Of a DNA stretch of 8,982 nucleotides, positions 1 through 5,515 are shown piece after piece. The translations under genes and the position numbers were made by a program. The stretch is from Methanocalculus sp. GTDB taxonomy: Archaea > Halobacteriota > Methanomicrobia > Methanomicrobiales > Methanocorpusculaceae. Location of the stretch: positions 1-8,982 of the forward strand of contig NZ_JAUSCG010000029.1 in NCBI RefSeq assembly GCF_030651615.1, in the 5' to 3' direction. The notes beneath the pieces were generated by a model. The model made no database searches, was not told the origin of the DNA, and was given only the letters and a program-made list of their open reading frames with translations. Position 1 is the first letter of the stretch. Every line of letters starts with the position of its first letter.

Positions 1-46
1 TTCTCTCAGGTAGAGGGCACTTTTCCGTTTTAGCATTGTATTTCAT
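1..46 (-). CDS. N-terminal start of an unidentified protein (partial, runs off the left edge)
   Basis: On the minus strand an ATG at 46-44 opens a frame that stays open to the edge and reads MKYNAKTEKCPLPER. A strong ribosome binding site, AGGAG (complement of 54-58), sits 7 bases before the ATG, which is why I accept so short a fragment as a real gene start. Directly upstream of the binding site lies a 30-base palindrome (58-87), and a strong TATA box for this strand is at 289-298. The visible residues are hydrophilic with one cysteine and show no signal peptide. Too little is visible to name a function. Confidence 0.55.
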   Translation of the reverse strand, partial: MKYNAKTEKCPLPER

Positions 47-57
47 TTATTTTCTCC

Positions 58-87
58 TGTGCGTATATGTGCATACGTGTACGCACA
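58..87. repeat. 30-base palindrome next to the ribosome binding site of the left-edge gene
   Basis: The arms TGTGCGTA (58-65) and TACGCACA (80-87) are perfect 8-base complements. The 14 bases between them pair further but imperfectly (A67-T78, G69-C76, T70-A75 plus wobbles). It touches the AGGAG ribosome binding site of the minus-strand gene at 54-58, so it could be a repressor operator or an RNA hairpin controlling translation. Both arms equal the inner part of the IS ends at 7006-7013 and 8067-8074, so a mobile-element relic is also possible. Confidence 0.5.
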
Positions 88-288
88 CTTTAGTACCTAC
101 CTAACATTTTGATAGGTCTTAAAATGAGAGAGACTTTTCAAAGGGTGAAGGGGGATCTTCCTGGGTGGATCTGCAGTACCGGCAAGATTCTCTGTAAGGA
201 CTTCGAATATTTTTCTCCAGAATACAAAGCGATTGAATCCCAAGTTACATAAAGACCTCTTTTACCTTGCAGGGTTGACCCGTCTGGG

Positions 289-298
289 ATATATAAAG
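289..298 (-). promoter_or_regulatory. Archaeal TATA box, leftward
   Basis: Read on the minus strand this is CTTTATATAT, which matches the methanogen consensus TTTATATA. A start of transcription about 25 bases further left, near 265-268, would feed the gene starting at 46. The plus-strand reading TATATAAAG is also TATA-like but would run straight into the converging epimerase gene. The upstream BRE is not obvious. Confidence 0.45.
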
Positions 299-347
299 CG
301 GAACCAGATCAGGGGGAAAAGATAGGGTGGTGGCAGTTCAGGAATTA

Positions 348-1274
348 CTATTGTTTCATAAACCACGCAACCGTCTCTCTCAGCCCCTCTTCAAGCGTAT
401 ACTTGGGTTTGTAGCCAAACGCTGCCTGCGCCCGTGAGATGTCGGCGAGTGAGTCTCTGATATCGCCTTCACGTGCCGATTCATAAAGTATCGGACGGTG
501 TATATTGGTGATCTCCATGAGAGTCTGTGCGAGATCATTGAGGCTGATCCGTCTTCCACAGGCGATATTGTAGACGCCGGTTGCCTCGCTCTCCATTGCC
601 TTGATATTGGCCTGTACGACATCGGCAATAAAGGTGAAGTCGCGTGTCTGCCCTCCGTCACCATAGATAGTCGGGCTTTCATTGTTAAGGAGGCGGGTGA
701 TGAACTTCGGGATCACCGCTGCATATTCGGAAGCTGGGTCCTGTCGTGGCCCAAAGACATTGAAGTACCTGAGGAAGACGGTCTGGATGCCGTAGAGTTC
801 TGTAAAGACTTTGCCGTAATATTCGTCTGTAAGCTTTGTGACGGCATATGGGGAGAGGGGGTTTGGCTGCATCTCCTCAACTTTTGGGAGGCTCGGGGTG
901 TCGCCGTAGACCGAGGAGGAGGAGGCGGTGACGATCTTTCGGACCCCGTTCTCTTTTGCTGCGACGAGGAGCTGAAGGGTGCCTGTAATGTTTGCTTCGT
1001 TTGTGGTGATCGGATCCTTGACCGAGCGGGGGACTGACGGGATTGCTGCCTGGTGGAAGATGCCGTCGATACCTTTCGTAATGTCGTACATTAGATCTGC
1101 ATCGGTGATGCTTCCTTCGATAAAGGTGATGTTTGAGTGGTTTTTGAGGTCTTTGATGTTGTCTGGCCTTCCGGTTGCGAAGTTGTCGATGATAGTGACT
1201 TTGTGATGGAGTTTGAGAGTGTCAGCAAGGTTTGAGCCGATGAAGCCTGCTCCGCCGGTGATGAGGTAGCGCAT
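348..1274 (-). CDS. UDP-sugar 4-epimerase, GalE/WbpP type (extended SDR)
   Basis: This is a cytoplasmic NAD-dependent epimerase that inverts C4 of a UDP-hexose, such as UDP-Glc/UDP-Gal or UDP-GlcNAc/UDP-GalNAc. Counting from the ATG at 1274 (308 residues), the Rossmann motif GGAGFIG is at residues 7-13, with an acidic NAD residue near 30 (IIDNF). SSSSVYG lies near 118-124, the catalytic Tyr143-xxx-Lys147 is in SPYAVTK, and RYFNVFGPRQ and YGDGGQTRDF follow. The HQAAIPSVPRSV and EYAAVIPKF segments resemble WbpP-like UDP-GlcNAc epimerases. I chose ATG 1274 because the family begins right at the Rossmann strand. The frame could start at GTG 1373, adding 33 hydrophilic residues. ATG 1274 has no clear ribosome binding site, so the start is uncertain. 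It diverges from ugd. The exact substrate is inferred. Confidence 0.9.
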   Translation of the reverse strand: MRYLITGGAGFIGSNLADTLKLHHKVTIIDNFATGRPDNIKDLKNHSNITFIEGSITDADLMYDITKGIDGIFHQAAIPSVPRSVKDPITTNEANITGTLQLLVAAKENGVRKIVTASSSSVYGDTPSLPKVEEMQPNPLSPYAVTKLTDEYYGKVFTELYGIQTVFLRYFNVFGPRQDPASEYAAVIPKFITRLLNNESPTIYGDGGQTRDFTFIADVVQANIKAMESEATGVYNIACGRRISLNDLAQTLMEITNIHRPILYESAREGDIRDSLADISRAQAAFGYKPKYTLEEGLRETVAWFMKQ

Positions 1275-1373
1275 AGGTATTCTGTTGATCGGGGGTGATG
1301 ATGAGAGTTGCTTTTTGTTTCGTTCTGTATCTTCAGGGTGCTCTGGCAGGTTGTCTGATCCGCGGTCACGCAC

Positions 1374-1491
1374 ATCTCTTCTGAACCTGTACGCACTCCC
1401 TTCGTATGATGAAAGACGGTATCTACAAATAATAATCTACCGGATACTATGGTGGCAACAGTAAGCAGAGTATAATACCCGGTGATTAGCT
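1374..1491. promoter_or_regulatory. Divergent promoter region between the epimerase and ugd
   Basis: The two sugar genes point away from each other across this gap. AT-rich ACAAATAATAATC (1425-1437) can serve as a TATA element for ugd, placing the transcript start near 1458. Read the other way, the same stretch could serve the epimerase, with a long leader. A second AT-rich stretch TATAATA (1471-1477) is too close to the ugd start to act as its TATA box. No clear operator was seen. Confidence 0.35.
1481..1487 (+). promoter_or_regulatory. Ribosome binding site of ugd that supports its GTG start
   Basis: GGTGATT lies 4 bases before the GTG at 1492. GGTGAT is complementary to the 3' end of archaeal 16S rRNA and is the usual methanogen form. 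It supports the non-ATG start, which also puts the Rossmann strand MKISILGCGYVG exactly at the N-terminus. Confidence 0.75.
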
Positions 1492-2760
1492 GTGAAAATA
1501 TCAATACTCGGATGCGGATATGTCGGTGCGGTAACCGGGGCATGCTTTGCCGAACTTGGGAATGCGGTTGTCTTTGTCGATATCGACCCGGCGAAGGTCG
1601 CAACCATTGCAGATGGCAGGTCTCCGATCTATGAACCCGGCCTTGATGAATTGCTCTCAAAAAGCCTTTCCCGTATCTCTGCAACCACCAATACGAAACA
1701 GGCTGTGGATGGAACCGAGATCACCTTCATTGCAGTCGGCACCCCCTCGCGGCCCGATGGATCAATCGACCTTGCGTACATCGAATCTGCCTGCCGCGAT
1801 ATCGGAGCGGTGCTGAAGGAGAAAGATGCATACCATATCGTTGTCGTCAAGAGCACCGTTCTTTCAGGAACGACGGAAGGGATCGCCCGGAGAATCCTGG
1901 AAGAGGCATCCGGCAAGACTGCTCATCTCGATTTCGGCCTTGCCTCAAACCCTGAGTTCCTTAAGGAGGGATCAGCCCTCCCGGACTTCTTTGAGCCGGA
2001 CAGGATCGTCATCGGAGTGGCAGATGATGCTTCACGTGAAGCACTTGAGAGACTCTATGCCGCGATCGACTGCCCAAAACTGGTGACAACGATTCCGGTT
2101 GCCGAGATGATCAAGTATGTCAGCAACGCATTCCTGGCAACCAAGATCAGTTTTGCAAACGAGATCGGTAACCTCTGTAAGACCCTGGGAATTGATACCG
2201 CAGAGGTCTTTGCCGGTGTAGGGATGGACGGGCGGATCAATCCGGCGTTCTTCCGCTCAGGGATCGGGTTTGGCGGCTCCTGCTTCCCAAAGGATGTCCG
2301 GGCCCTGATCGCACAGGCAAAGGCTGCCGGTGTTCCTCCGAAGATTCTTTCGAGCGTGGTTGCGGTGAATGAAGAACAACCGCTGCGGCTTGTTGGATTG
2401 CTGAAGAAGCATATCCCGGATCTGAAGGGGAGGACGATCGGGGTGCTTGGTCTCGCCTTCAAGCCGGATACTGATGATATCCGTGAGAGCCGGGCGATCC
2501 CGATCATTGAAGAACTTCTGAAGGAGGGTGCGGCTGTAATGGCGTATGATCCGCTGGCAATGGACTCGTTTGGTACACTTTTTCCTGATATCTCATATGC
2601 ATCTTCAGCAGAGGATCTGATTCAGACTGCGGATGCGGTTCTTCTTACGACAGAGTGGAAAGAGTTTGAAGCACTCGACTATACCGGGAAGCTTGTGATT
2701 GATGGTCGGCGTGTTCCAAAGGCAGCGGTTGGATCGATCTATGAGGGGGTCTGCTGGTAG
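1492..2760 (+). CDS. ugd: UDP-glucose 6-dehydrogenase
   Basis: It oxidises UDP-glucose to UDP-glucuronate with two NAD+ in the cytoplasm, feeding acidic sugars into surface glycans. The 422-residue protein has the family's full length and order. The N-terminal Rossmann motif GCGYVG is at residues 7-12, an NAD-binding acidic residue lies in VDID (about 29-32), and VGTPSRPDGSID is near 82-93. SNPEFLKEGSA and EPDRIVIG follow, then the central dimer helix with KYVSNAFLATKISFANE. The nucleophile Cys264 is in FGGSCFPKD. The C-terminal UDP-binding domain contains LGLAFKPDTDDIRES and the closing DGRR. GGSCFPKD favours UDP-glucose over the UDP-ManNAc dehydrogenases. The start is GTG with GGTGAT upstream. 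GalU, which supplies its substrate, is encoded downstream at 3775. Confidence 0.95.
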   Translation: MKISILGCGYVGAVTGACFAELGNAVVFVDIDPAKVATIADGRSPIYEPGLDELLSKSLSRISATTNTKQAVDGTEITFIAVGTPSRPDGSIDLAYIESACRDIGAVLKEKDAYHIVVVKSTVLSGTTEGIARRILEEASGKTAHLDFGLASNPEFLKEGSALPDFFEPDRIVIGVADDASREALERLYAAIDCPKLVTTIPVAEMIKYVSNAFLATKISFANEIGNLCKTLGIDTAEVFAGVGMDGRINPAFFRSGIGFGGSCFPKDVRALIAQAKAAGVPPKILSSVVAVNEEQPLRLVGLLKKHIPDLKGRTIGVLGLAFKPDTDDIRESRAIPIIEELLKEGAAVMAYDPLAMDSFGTLFPDISYASSAEDLIQTADAVLLTTEWKEFEALDYTGKLVIDGRRVPKAAVGSIYEGVCW

Positions 2761-2772
2761 GGGTCTGCTGGT
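2746..2772 (+). repeat. 13-base tandem duplication across the ugd stop codon
   Basis: GGGGTCTGCTGGT occurs at 2746-2758 and again at 2760-2772, separated by one base. The first copy is the last coding part of ugd and the stop TAG spans 2758-2760. The second copy lies just outside the gene. It looks like a recent slippage duplication and has no evident role. Confidence 0.8.
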
Positions 2773-2773
2773 G

Positions 2774-2795
2774 TTTTTCGATCATGATTTGATCG
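2774..2795 (+). terminator. Possible terminator after ugd
   Basis: A run of five T (2774-2778) follows the ugd stop closely, as in archaeal T-tract terminators. It is followed by an inverted repeat CGATCA (2779-2784) / TGATCG (2790-2795) with a 5-base loop. The hairpin is weak, so the T tract is the main argument. Confidence 0.35.
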
Positions 2796-2822
2796 TCCTC
2801 TGGTGTCTGACCGAAACTGAAG

Positions 2823-2859
2823 GGATAAAATCGAGAGAGCGATTATCCAAAGGATTATC
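2823..2859 (+). promoter_or_regulatory. Repeats upstream of the antitoxin-PIN pair, possible operator
   Basis: GGATAAAATCG (2823-2833) and CGATTATCC (2840-2848) form an inverted repeat with a two-base bulge. GATTATC then recurs directly at 2841-2847 and 2853-2859, 12 bases apart, close to one helical turn. ATAAAATC within it is TATA-like and would put a transcript start near 2853, about 50 bases before the 2902 start. Such an arrangement suits an autoregulated toxin-antitoxin operon, but this is inferred only from position. Confidence 0.35.
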
Positions 2860-2901
2860 TGGTTTCTCAGGAATATGAATATTTAAAGGAGCAGAGGAAA
2901 C

Positions 2902-3078
2902 ATGACAGAGAAGAAATTCAATCCCGAAGATGTCATCGGGAAACCCTATAAAAGGGGATTGCTTCCATACGGTGGTGGAGTTACGAGAGGGAGAATCTCA
3001 TTTGCTATCAGTGAGGAAGAACACCTGGAAGATATGAAGCGTCTCCGAACGGTTTTGAATGCCCCCTCTGATCGCTGA
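2902..3078 (+). CDS. Small protein before a PIN toxin, putative antitoxin
   Basis: This 58-residue protein begins MTEKKFNPEDVIGKPYKRG and ends NAPSDR. The ribosome binding site AAGGAG (2886-2891) lies 10 bases before the ATG, with a second AGAGGA (2893-2898) closer in. The gene ends 21 bases before the PIN-domain gene on the same strand, which is the arrangement of VapBC modules, where a small DNA-binding antitoxin neutralises a PIN ribonuclease. The middle is glycine-rich and basic (LPYGGGVTRGRISFAI). The C-terminal half is a charged helix (SEEEHLEDMKRLRTVL) that could wrap the toxin. I do not recognise a standard AbrB, RHH or Phd fold, so the antitoxin role rests on context, size and charge pattern. 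Confidence 0.6.
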   Translation: MTEKKFNPEDVIGKPYKRGLLPYGGGVTRGRISFAISEEEHLEDMKRLRTVLNAPSDR

Positions 3079-3099
3079 TAAGCCCCTCTGCAGGAATTT

Positions 3100-3702
3100 A
3101 TGAACCATCCAACCATTTTTCTGGATACACCGATCTTCTTTACCTGCGCTGAAGATACAAAATCCAGAACTGCTTTGCAGCATGCAAAAAATGCCGGGCA
3201 TTCGATTTTGACCTCAATTTCAGTTCTGGGGGAAGCTTTTATCCAGATGCATGAGCATGAAAAAGCGCTTGATTATATCACTGCATTGAATCAGCTTCTT
3301 GATGAATGGAAAGTAACCGTCCTTTTCCCAAATGATTCTGTTCGAATTCTCTGTTTTAAAATGGGGGAGGAAGAGCTTGATACCCGGATGATTCGTGAGC
3401 CGACCGATCGCACACACCTTGCCTATGCGATGGCGTACCATTCAGACTATTTTCTGACATCAGATCGAAACCTGATCAGGTACAGGATTCCATCCTCTCT
3501 CGAAGAGATCGGGTTCTCAAAACCAACCTGCCTGCCACTTGAAGAGTTCAGGAATGATATGTTCATGAAGGTACGTGATGTATCCTATGCATGGGATCAC
3601 AGGTATATCTTGGAATCGCAGAGGTGTGAAGTCAACCACCCAGACGAGTGTCCTGAATTTATGCAGAGCCTCAAGCCCCGTCCTTCAGGGCGGGGTAGTT
3701 GA
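3100..3702 (+). CDS. PIN-domain ribonuclease, VapC-like toxin, with an altered C-terminus
   Basis: PIN domains are Mg2+-dependent ribonucleases, and VapC toxins cut tRNA, rRNA or mRNA. Four acidic positions typical of PIN can be placed: Asp9 (IFLDTPIF), Glu45 (LGEAF), Asp103 (PTDRTHLAYAMAY) and Asp122 (LTSDRNL). The fold should be complete by about residue 150. The protein is 200 residues long, against roughly 130-150 for most VapC. The tail after about residue 165 is read from a sequence that looks like an IS200/IS605-type element end, ending SLKPRPSGRGS. The native C-terminus was therefore probably replaced. The ATG follows AGGA (3092-3095) and comes 21 bases after the putative antitoxin gene. 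The active site appears intact; whether the protein is active cannot be read from the sequence. Confidence 0.8.
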   Translation: MNHPTIFLDTPIFFTCAEDTKSRTALQHAKNAGHSILTSISVLGEAFIQMHEHEKALDYITALNQLLDEWKVTVLFPNDSVRILCFKMGEEELDTRMIREPTDRTHLAYAMAYHSDYFLTSDRNLIRYRIPSSLEEIGFSKPTCLPLEEFRNDMFMKVRDVSYAWDHRYILESQRCEVNHPDECPEFMQSLKPRPSGRGS

Positions 3703-3703
3703 C
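3631..3703 (+). mobile_element. Probable solitary right end of an IS200/IS605-type element
   Basis: CCCCGTCC (3676-3683), a TTCA loop and GGGCGGGG (3688-3695) form an 8-pair hairpin with one G-T pair, followed directly by TAGTTGAC. This hairpin plus TAGTTGAC/TAGTTCAC pattern resembles, from memory, the right ends that follow tnpB genes in archaea. GTCAAC (3631-3636) is the exact complement of GTTGAC (3698-3703) and could close the structure. No tnpA or tnpB gene lies in the window, so only the end remains. No T tract follows, which argues against a simple terminator. The left limit is uncertain and may reach back to about 3600. Confidence 0.45.
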
Positions 3704-3737
3704 ACCACGGAGAAAATGATAAGAGTGACGCTTACCA

Positions 3738-3746
3738 GTAGTATAT
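3738..3746 (+). promoter_or_regulatory. TATA-like box of galU
   Basis: AGTAGTATAT ends at 3746, about 29-35 bases before the galU ATG at 3775. This would start transcription at about 3768-3773 and give a leaderless or near-leaderless mRNA. That fits the lack of a good ribosome binding site before 3775. Confidence 0.4.
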
Positions 3747-3774
3747 CCACTCCTGCACCCGGGGTCTTCCGCTC

Positions 3775-4650
3775 ATGACCGTCAAAAAAGCAGTCATCCC
3801 GGCAGCGGGCCTTGGCACCCGGTTTCTGCCGGTCACCAAATCGATGCCAAAAGAGATGCTTCCGATCATCGATGTGCCGGTGATCCATTATGTCGTCAAA
3901 GAAGCACTTGCTTCCGGGATTGATGATATCATCATTATTACCGGCCGGAGCAAGCGGGCGATCGAGGATTATTTCGATGATGCACCGGAACTGGAGATGC
4001 ATCTTGCAAAGAACCCGAAGAATAAGCATCTCCTTGCCATGGTTCAGGAGATCTCTTCTCTCTGTGATATCCACTACATCCGGCAGAAGGAGCCGCTCGG
4101 CCTCGGCGACGCGGTGCTTCGGGCTGAGAAGCATATCTGTGACGAGCCTTTTGCCGTACTTCTCGGGGATGATATCATCAAGAACGATACCCCCTGTACC
4201 AGGCAGCTGATCGACACCTACAATCGGTACCGGTGTTCGGTCCTCGCTGTTGAGGAGGTGTCTGATGCGATGGTTTCGAGTTATGGGATCATCAAAGGTA
4301 AGCCGCTTGAAGATGCACTCTACCTGCTTGAGGATATCGTCGAGAAGCCGACGATAGAGGATGCGCCATCACGGATGGGTGCTATCGGCCGGTATGTCTT
4401 CACGCCTGAGATCTTTGATTGCCTGCATCATACAAACCGGGGTGTTGGCGGTGAGATCCAACTGACCGATGCGATACGGCTGCTGAATGCACGCCAGAAT
4501 ATCTATGCCTATGAGTTTTCGGGCAGACGGTATGACACAGGGGACCGGATGGGGTACCTGGAGGCTATTATAGATATGGCGCTTGAGCAAGATGATCTGC
4601 GGGGGGAGTTGTTGGAGTATATGCGGGGGATTGTGGGAAGATTAGAATGA
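3775..4650 (+). CDS. galU: UTP--glucose-1-phosphate uridylyltransferase
   Basis: It joins UTP and glucose-1-phosphate to give UDP-glucose and pyrophosphate, the entry step for the Ugd and epimerase reactions encoded nearby. The 291-residue protein matches the usual length of GalU. The nucleotide-binding loop AAGLGTRFLPVTKSMPKEML is at residues 10-29, with Arg16 and Lys26 in the usual places. EPLGLGDAV (about 106-114), the metal-site segment LLGDD (129-133), VEKP, GRYVFTPEIF and the late GDRMGYLEA follow in family order. The last of these favours GalU over RmlA-type enzymes. There is no strong ribosome binding site, but a TATA-like box lies about 30 bases upstream. It converges with the HicA-like gene, whose stop lies only 7 bases away. 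Confidence 0.95.
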   Translation: MTVKKAVIPAAGLGTRFLPVTKSMPKEMLPIIDVPVIHYVVKEALASGIDDIIIITGRSKRAIEDYFDDAPELEMHLAKNPKNKHLLAMVQEISSLCDIHYIRQKEPLGLGDAVLRAEKHICDEPFAVLLGDDIIKNDTPCTRQLIDTYNRYRCSVLAVEEVSDAMVSSYGIIKGKPLEDALYLLEDIVEKPTIEDAPSRMGAIGRYVFTPEIFDCLHHTNRGVGGEIQLTDAIRLLNARQNIYAYEFSGRRYDTGDRMGYLEAIIDMALEQDDLRGELLEYMRGIVGRLE

Positions 4651-4657
4651 TTAAATC

Positions 4658-4933
4658 TTAAAGGAGATCCTTCTCATTATAAATGAGAATCAGCTCAGCC
4701 TCATCGATCGTGCAATCGATTAGCTCCATAAACTGCTGCTTTGAGAGATAAAGCTGCTCTGCCATGATCCCGAGCAGCCGATCACCTATCTCTTTTTTGC
4801 CATGAGACACCCATGTTCGGATCTGTGTATCGCATCCATTGTGCTGAAATGTCAGTTTGATATGCTTTGACATCTCCAACGCAAATCCTTTCTTCTTCAG
4901 ATGGGCAGCAATTATATGATTCTTCCGGCTCAC
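4658..4933 (-). CDS. HicA-like small protein, putative toxin
   Basis: This 91-residue basic protein starts at a GTG (4933-4931) with AGGAGAT upstream on its strand (complement of 4942-4948). It begins 3 bases after the stop of the partner gene. The order of helix, GF turn and strand bearing a histidine (MSKHIKLTF, His24) resembles HicA, a small dsRBD-fold ribonuclease whose catalytic histidine lies in a GSH-strand motif. A second conserved-looking segment, SHGKKEIGD (43-51), followed by MAEQLYLSKQQFMELIDC, recalls a family of archaeal and bacterial small proteins normally annotated as hypothetical. The glycine before His24 is absent (SKH instead of GSH), so this is a divergent relative at best. 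Toxicity is inferred from the pairing, not seen. Confidence 0.5.
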   Translation of the reverse strand: MSRKNHIIAAHLKKKGFALEMSKHIKLTFQHNGCDTQIRTWVSHGKKEIGDRLLGIMAEQLYLSKQQFMELIDCTIDEAELILIYNEKDLL

Positions 4934-4936
4934 GTC

Positions 4937-5350
4937 TCAGATCTCCTCTGATATAAGGGATATGAGTTTTTGCCTGAACCTTTGTGCTCCTTTAGAGAGC
5001 TTGTCTCTATCCTGCTCTACATAATCCTTCCAGTTCTCTTCGAATTCATGTGTTATCTCCATTAGAGCTTCCTGAAGATTTGGTGCTGTTGCAAGGAGAT
5101 GAAATTCGTGGTTATAGAGGATAAAACTCTCATTATCTCTCTCACATAAGAGTTCGATTGGATGATTAAGCGTATGGATCGTATCACGAATCCGTACATA
5201 GAAGAGAGGGATGTGGAAAGGCAAACGGTCATGTGAATCGGTAACAAGTCTTTCAATCACTTCACTGTATGTTTCGCGAGGGTGCTTCTTCATCTGACTG
5301 AGCAGATCCTTTACTCCGGTTACGATCTTGATTGAACTCACGCTCTGCAT
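4937..5350 (-). CDS. Putative antitoxin: RHH-like N-terminus plus HicB-like domain
   Basis: The 137-residue protein begins MQSVSSIKIVTGVKDLL. Its first part (IKIVTGVKDLLSQMKKHPRETYSEVIERLV, about residues 7-36) looks like the archaeal ribbon-helix-helix-type antitoxins in which a strand is followed by a KxHPRETYxEVIxRL helix. The C-terminal half has two strands and a helix (LLCERDNESFILYNHEFHLL, then APNLQEALMEITHEFEENW), similar to the incomplete RNase H fold of HicB, and ends in charged helices. I chose ATG 5350 over an in-frame GTG at 5365 because a TATA box at 5374-5380 lies about 26 bases upstream, as for a leaderless mRNA. It is first in a two-gene operon with the HicA-like protein, as a DNA-binding antitoxin would be. 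Confidence 0.55.
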   Translation of the reverse strand: MQSVSSIKIVTGVKDLLSQMKKHPRETYSEVIERLVTDSHDRLPFHIPLFYVRIRDTIHTLNHPIELLCERDNESFILYNHEFHLLATAPNLQEALMEITHEFEENWKDYVEQDRDKLSKGAQRFRQKLISLISEEI

Positions 5351-5376
5351 ACCACCATGTACCACTCTGGTGGTAT
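5349..5376 (-). promoter_or_regulatory. Palindromic operator candidate with TATA box
   Basis: ATACCACC (5349-5356) and GGTGGTAT (5369-5376) are perfect 8-base inverted repeats 12 bases apart. They lie between, and overlap, the start codon at 5350 and the TATA box TATATAT (5374-5380). A protein bound here would block transcription of the putative antitoxin-toxin pair, and the RHH-like antitoxin is the obvious candidate. Confidence 0.5.
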
Positions 5377-5452
5377 ATATGGTTTTGGATTATCTGGGTG
5401 ATGGCGTGTTGGAAAATGAGTTGCCAGACCATTACGTGCCCTTTCTGGATTA

Positions 5453-5469
5453 ATTGTATATATTATATC
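5453..5469 (+). promoter_or_regulatory. TATA element for the downstream epimerase
   Basis: TTGTATATATTATATCA is strongly AT-rich in an otherwise balanced region. It would start transcription near 5482-5490, leaving a leader of about 30 bases with GGGAG (5501-5505) ahead of the GTG at 5516. The gap 5381-5452 holds nothing else I can name. Confidence 0.45.
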
Positions 5470-5515
5470 ACCGCTATATTTCACAGTACTAAAAGGATCA
5501 GGGAGCGTTTTAGAG

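Larger units (their letters stand above)
47..347. other. Gene-poor stretch, probably the 5' leader/promoter region of the left-edge gene
   Basis: About 300 bases lie between the left-edge gene start and the end of the epimerase gene. They hold a ribosome binding site, a 30-base palindrome (58-87), a small inverted repeat ACCTA/TAGGT (97-101, 113-117), a GGATCT direct repeat (153-158, 167-172) and a minus-strand TATA box (289-298). If transcription starts near 265-268, the leader would be about 220 bases long. A nearer, weaker TATA-like stretch (TTTTAAG, complement of 119-125) could instead give a short leader. A plus-strand frame of 42 codons (124-252) also exists but has only a weak binding site. 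I see no known riboswitch or RNA gene. Confidence 0.4.

Noticed and set aside
58..117. Short repeats as a CRISPR array
   Set aside because: There is only one palindrome and no regularly spaced repeat units.
124..252. Plus-strand open frame of 42 codons starting MRETFQRVKG
   Set aside because: It has only a weak binding site (AGGT), no match I recognise, and lies antisense to the likely leader of the left-edge gene.
498..1037. Long plus-strand open frame (179 codons) opposite the GalE-like gene
   Set aside because: It is antisense to a gene with full family motifs. Its translation is low-complexity (Cys/Gly/Asp-rich) and shows no domain.
3676..3695. GC-rich hairpin as an intrinsic terminator of the PIN gene
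   Set aside because: No T tract follows, archaeal termination relies on T tracts, and the following TAGTTGAC plus the outer GTCAAC/GTTGAC pairing fit a transposon end better.
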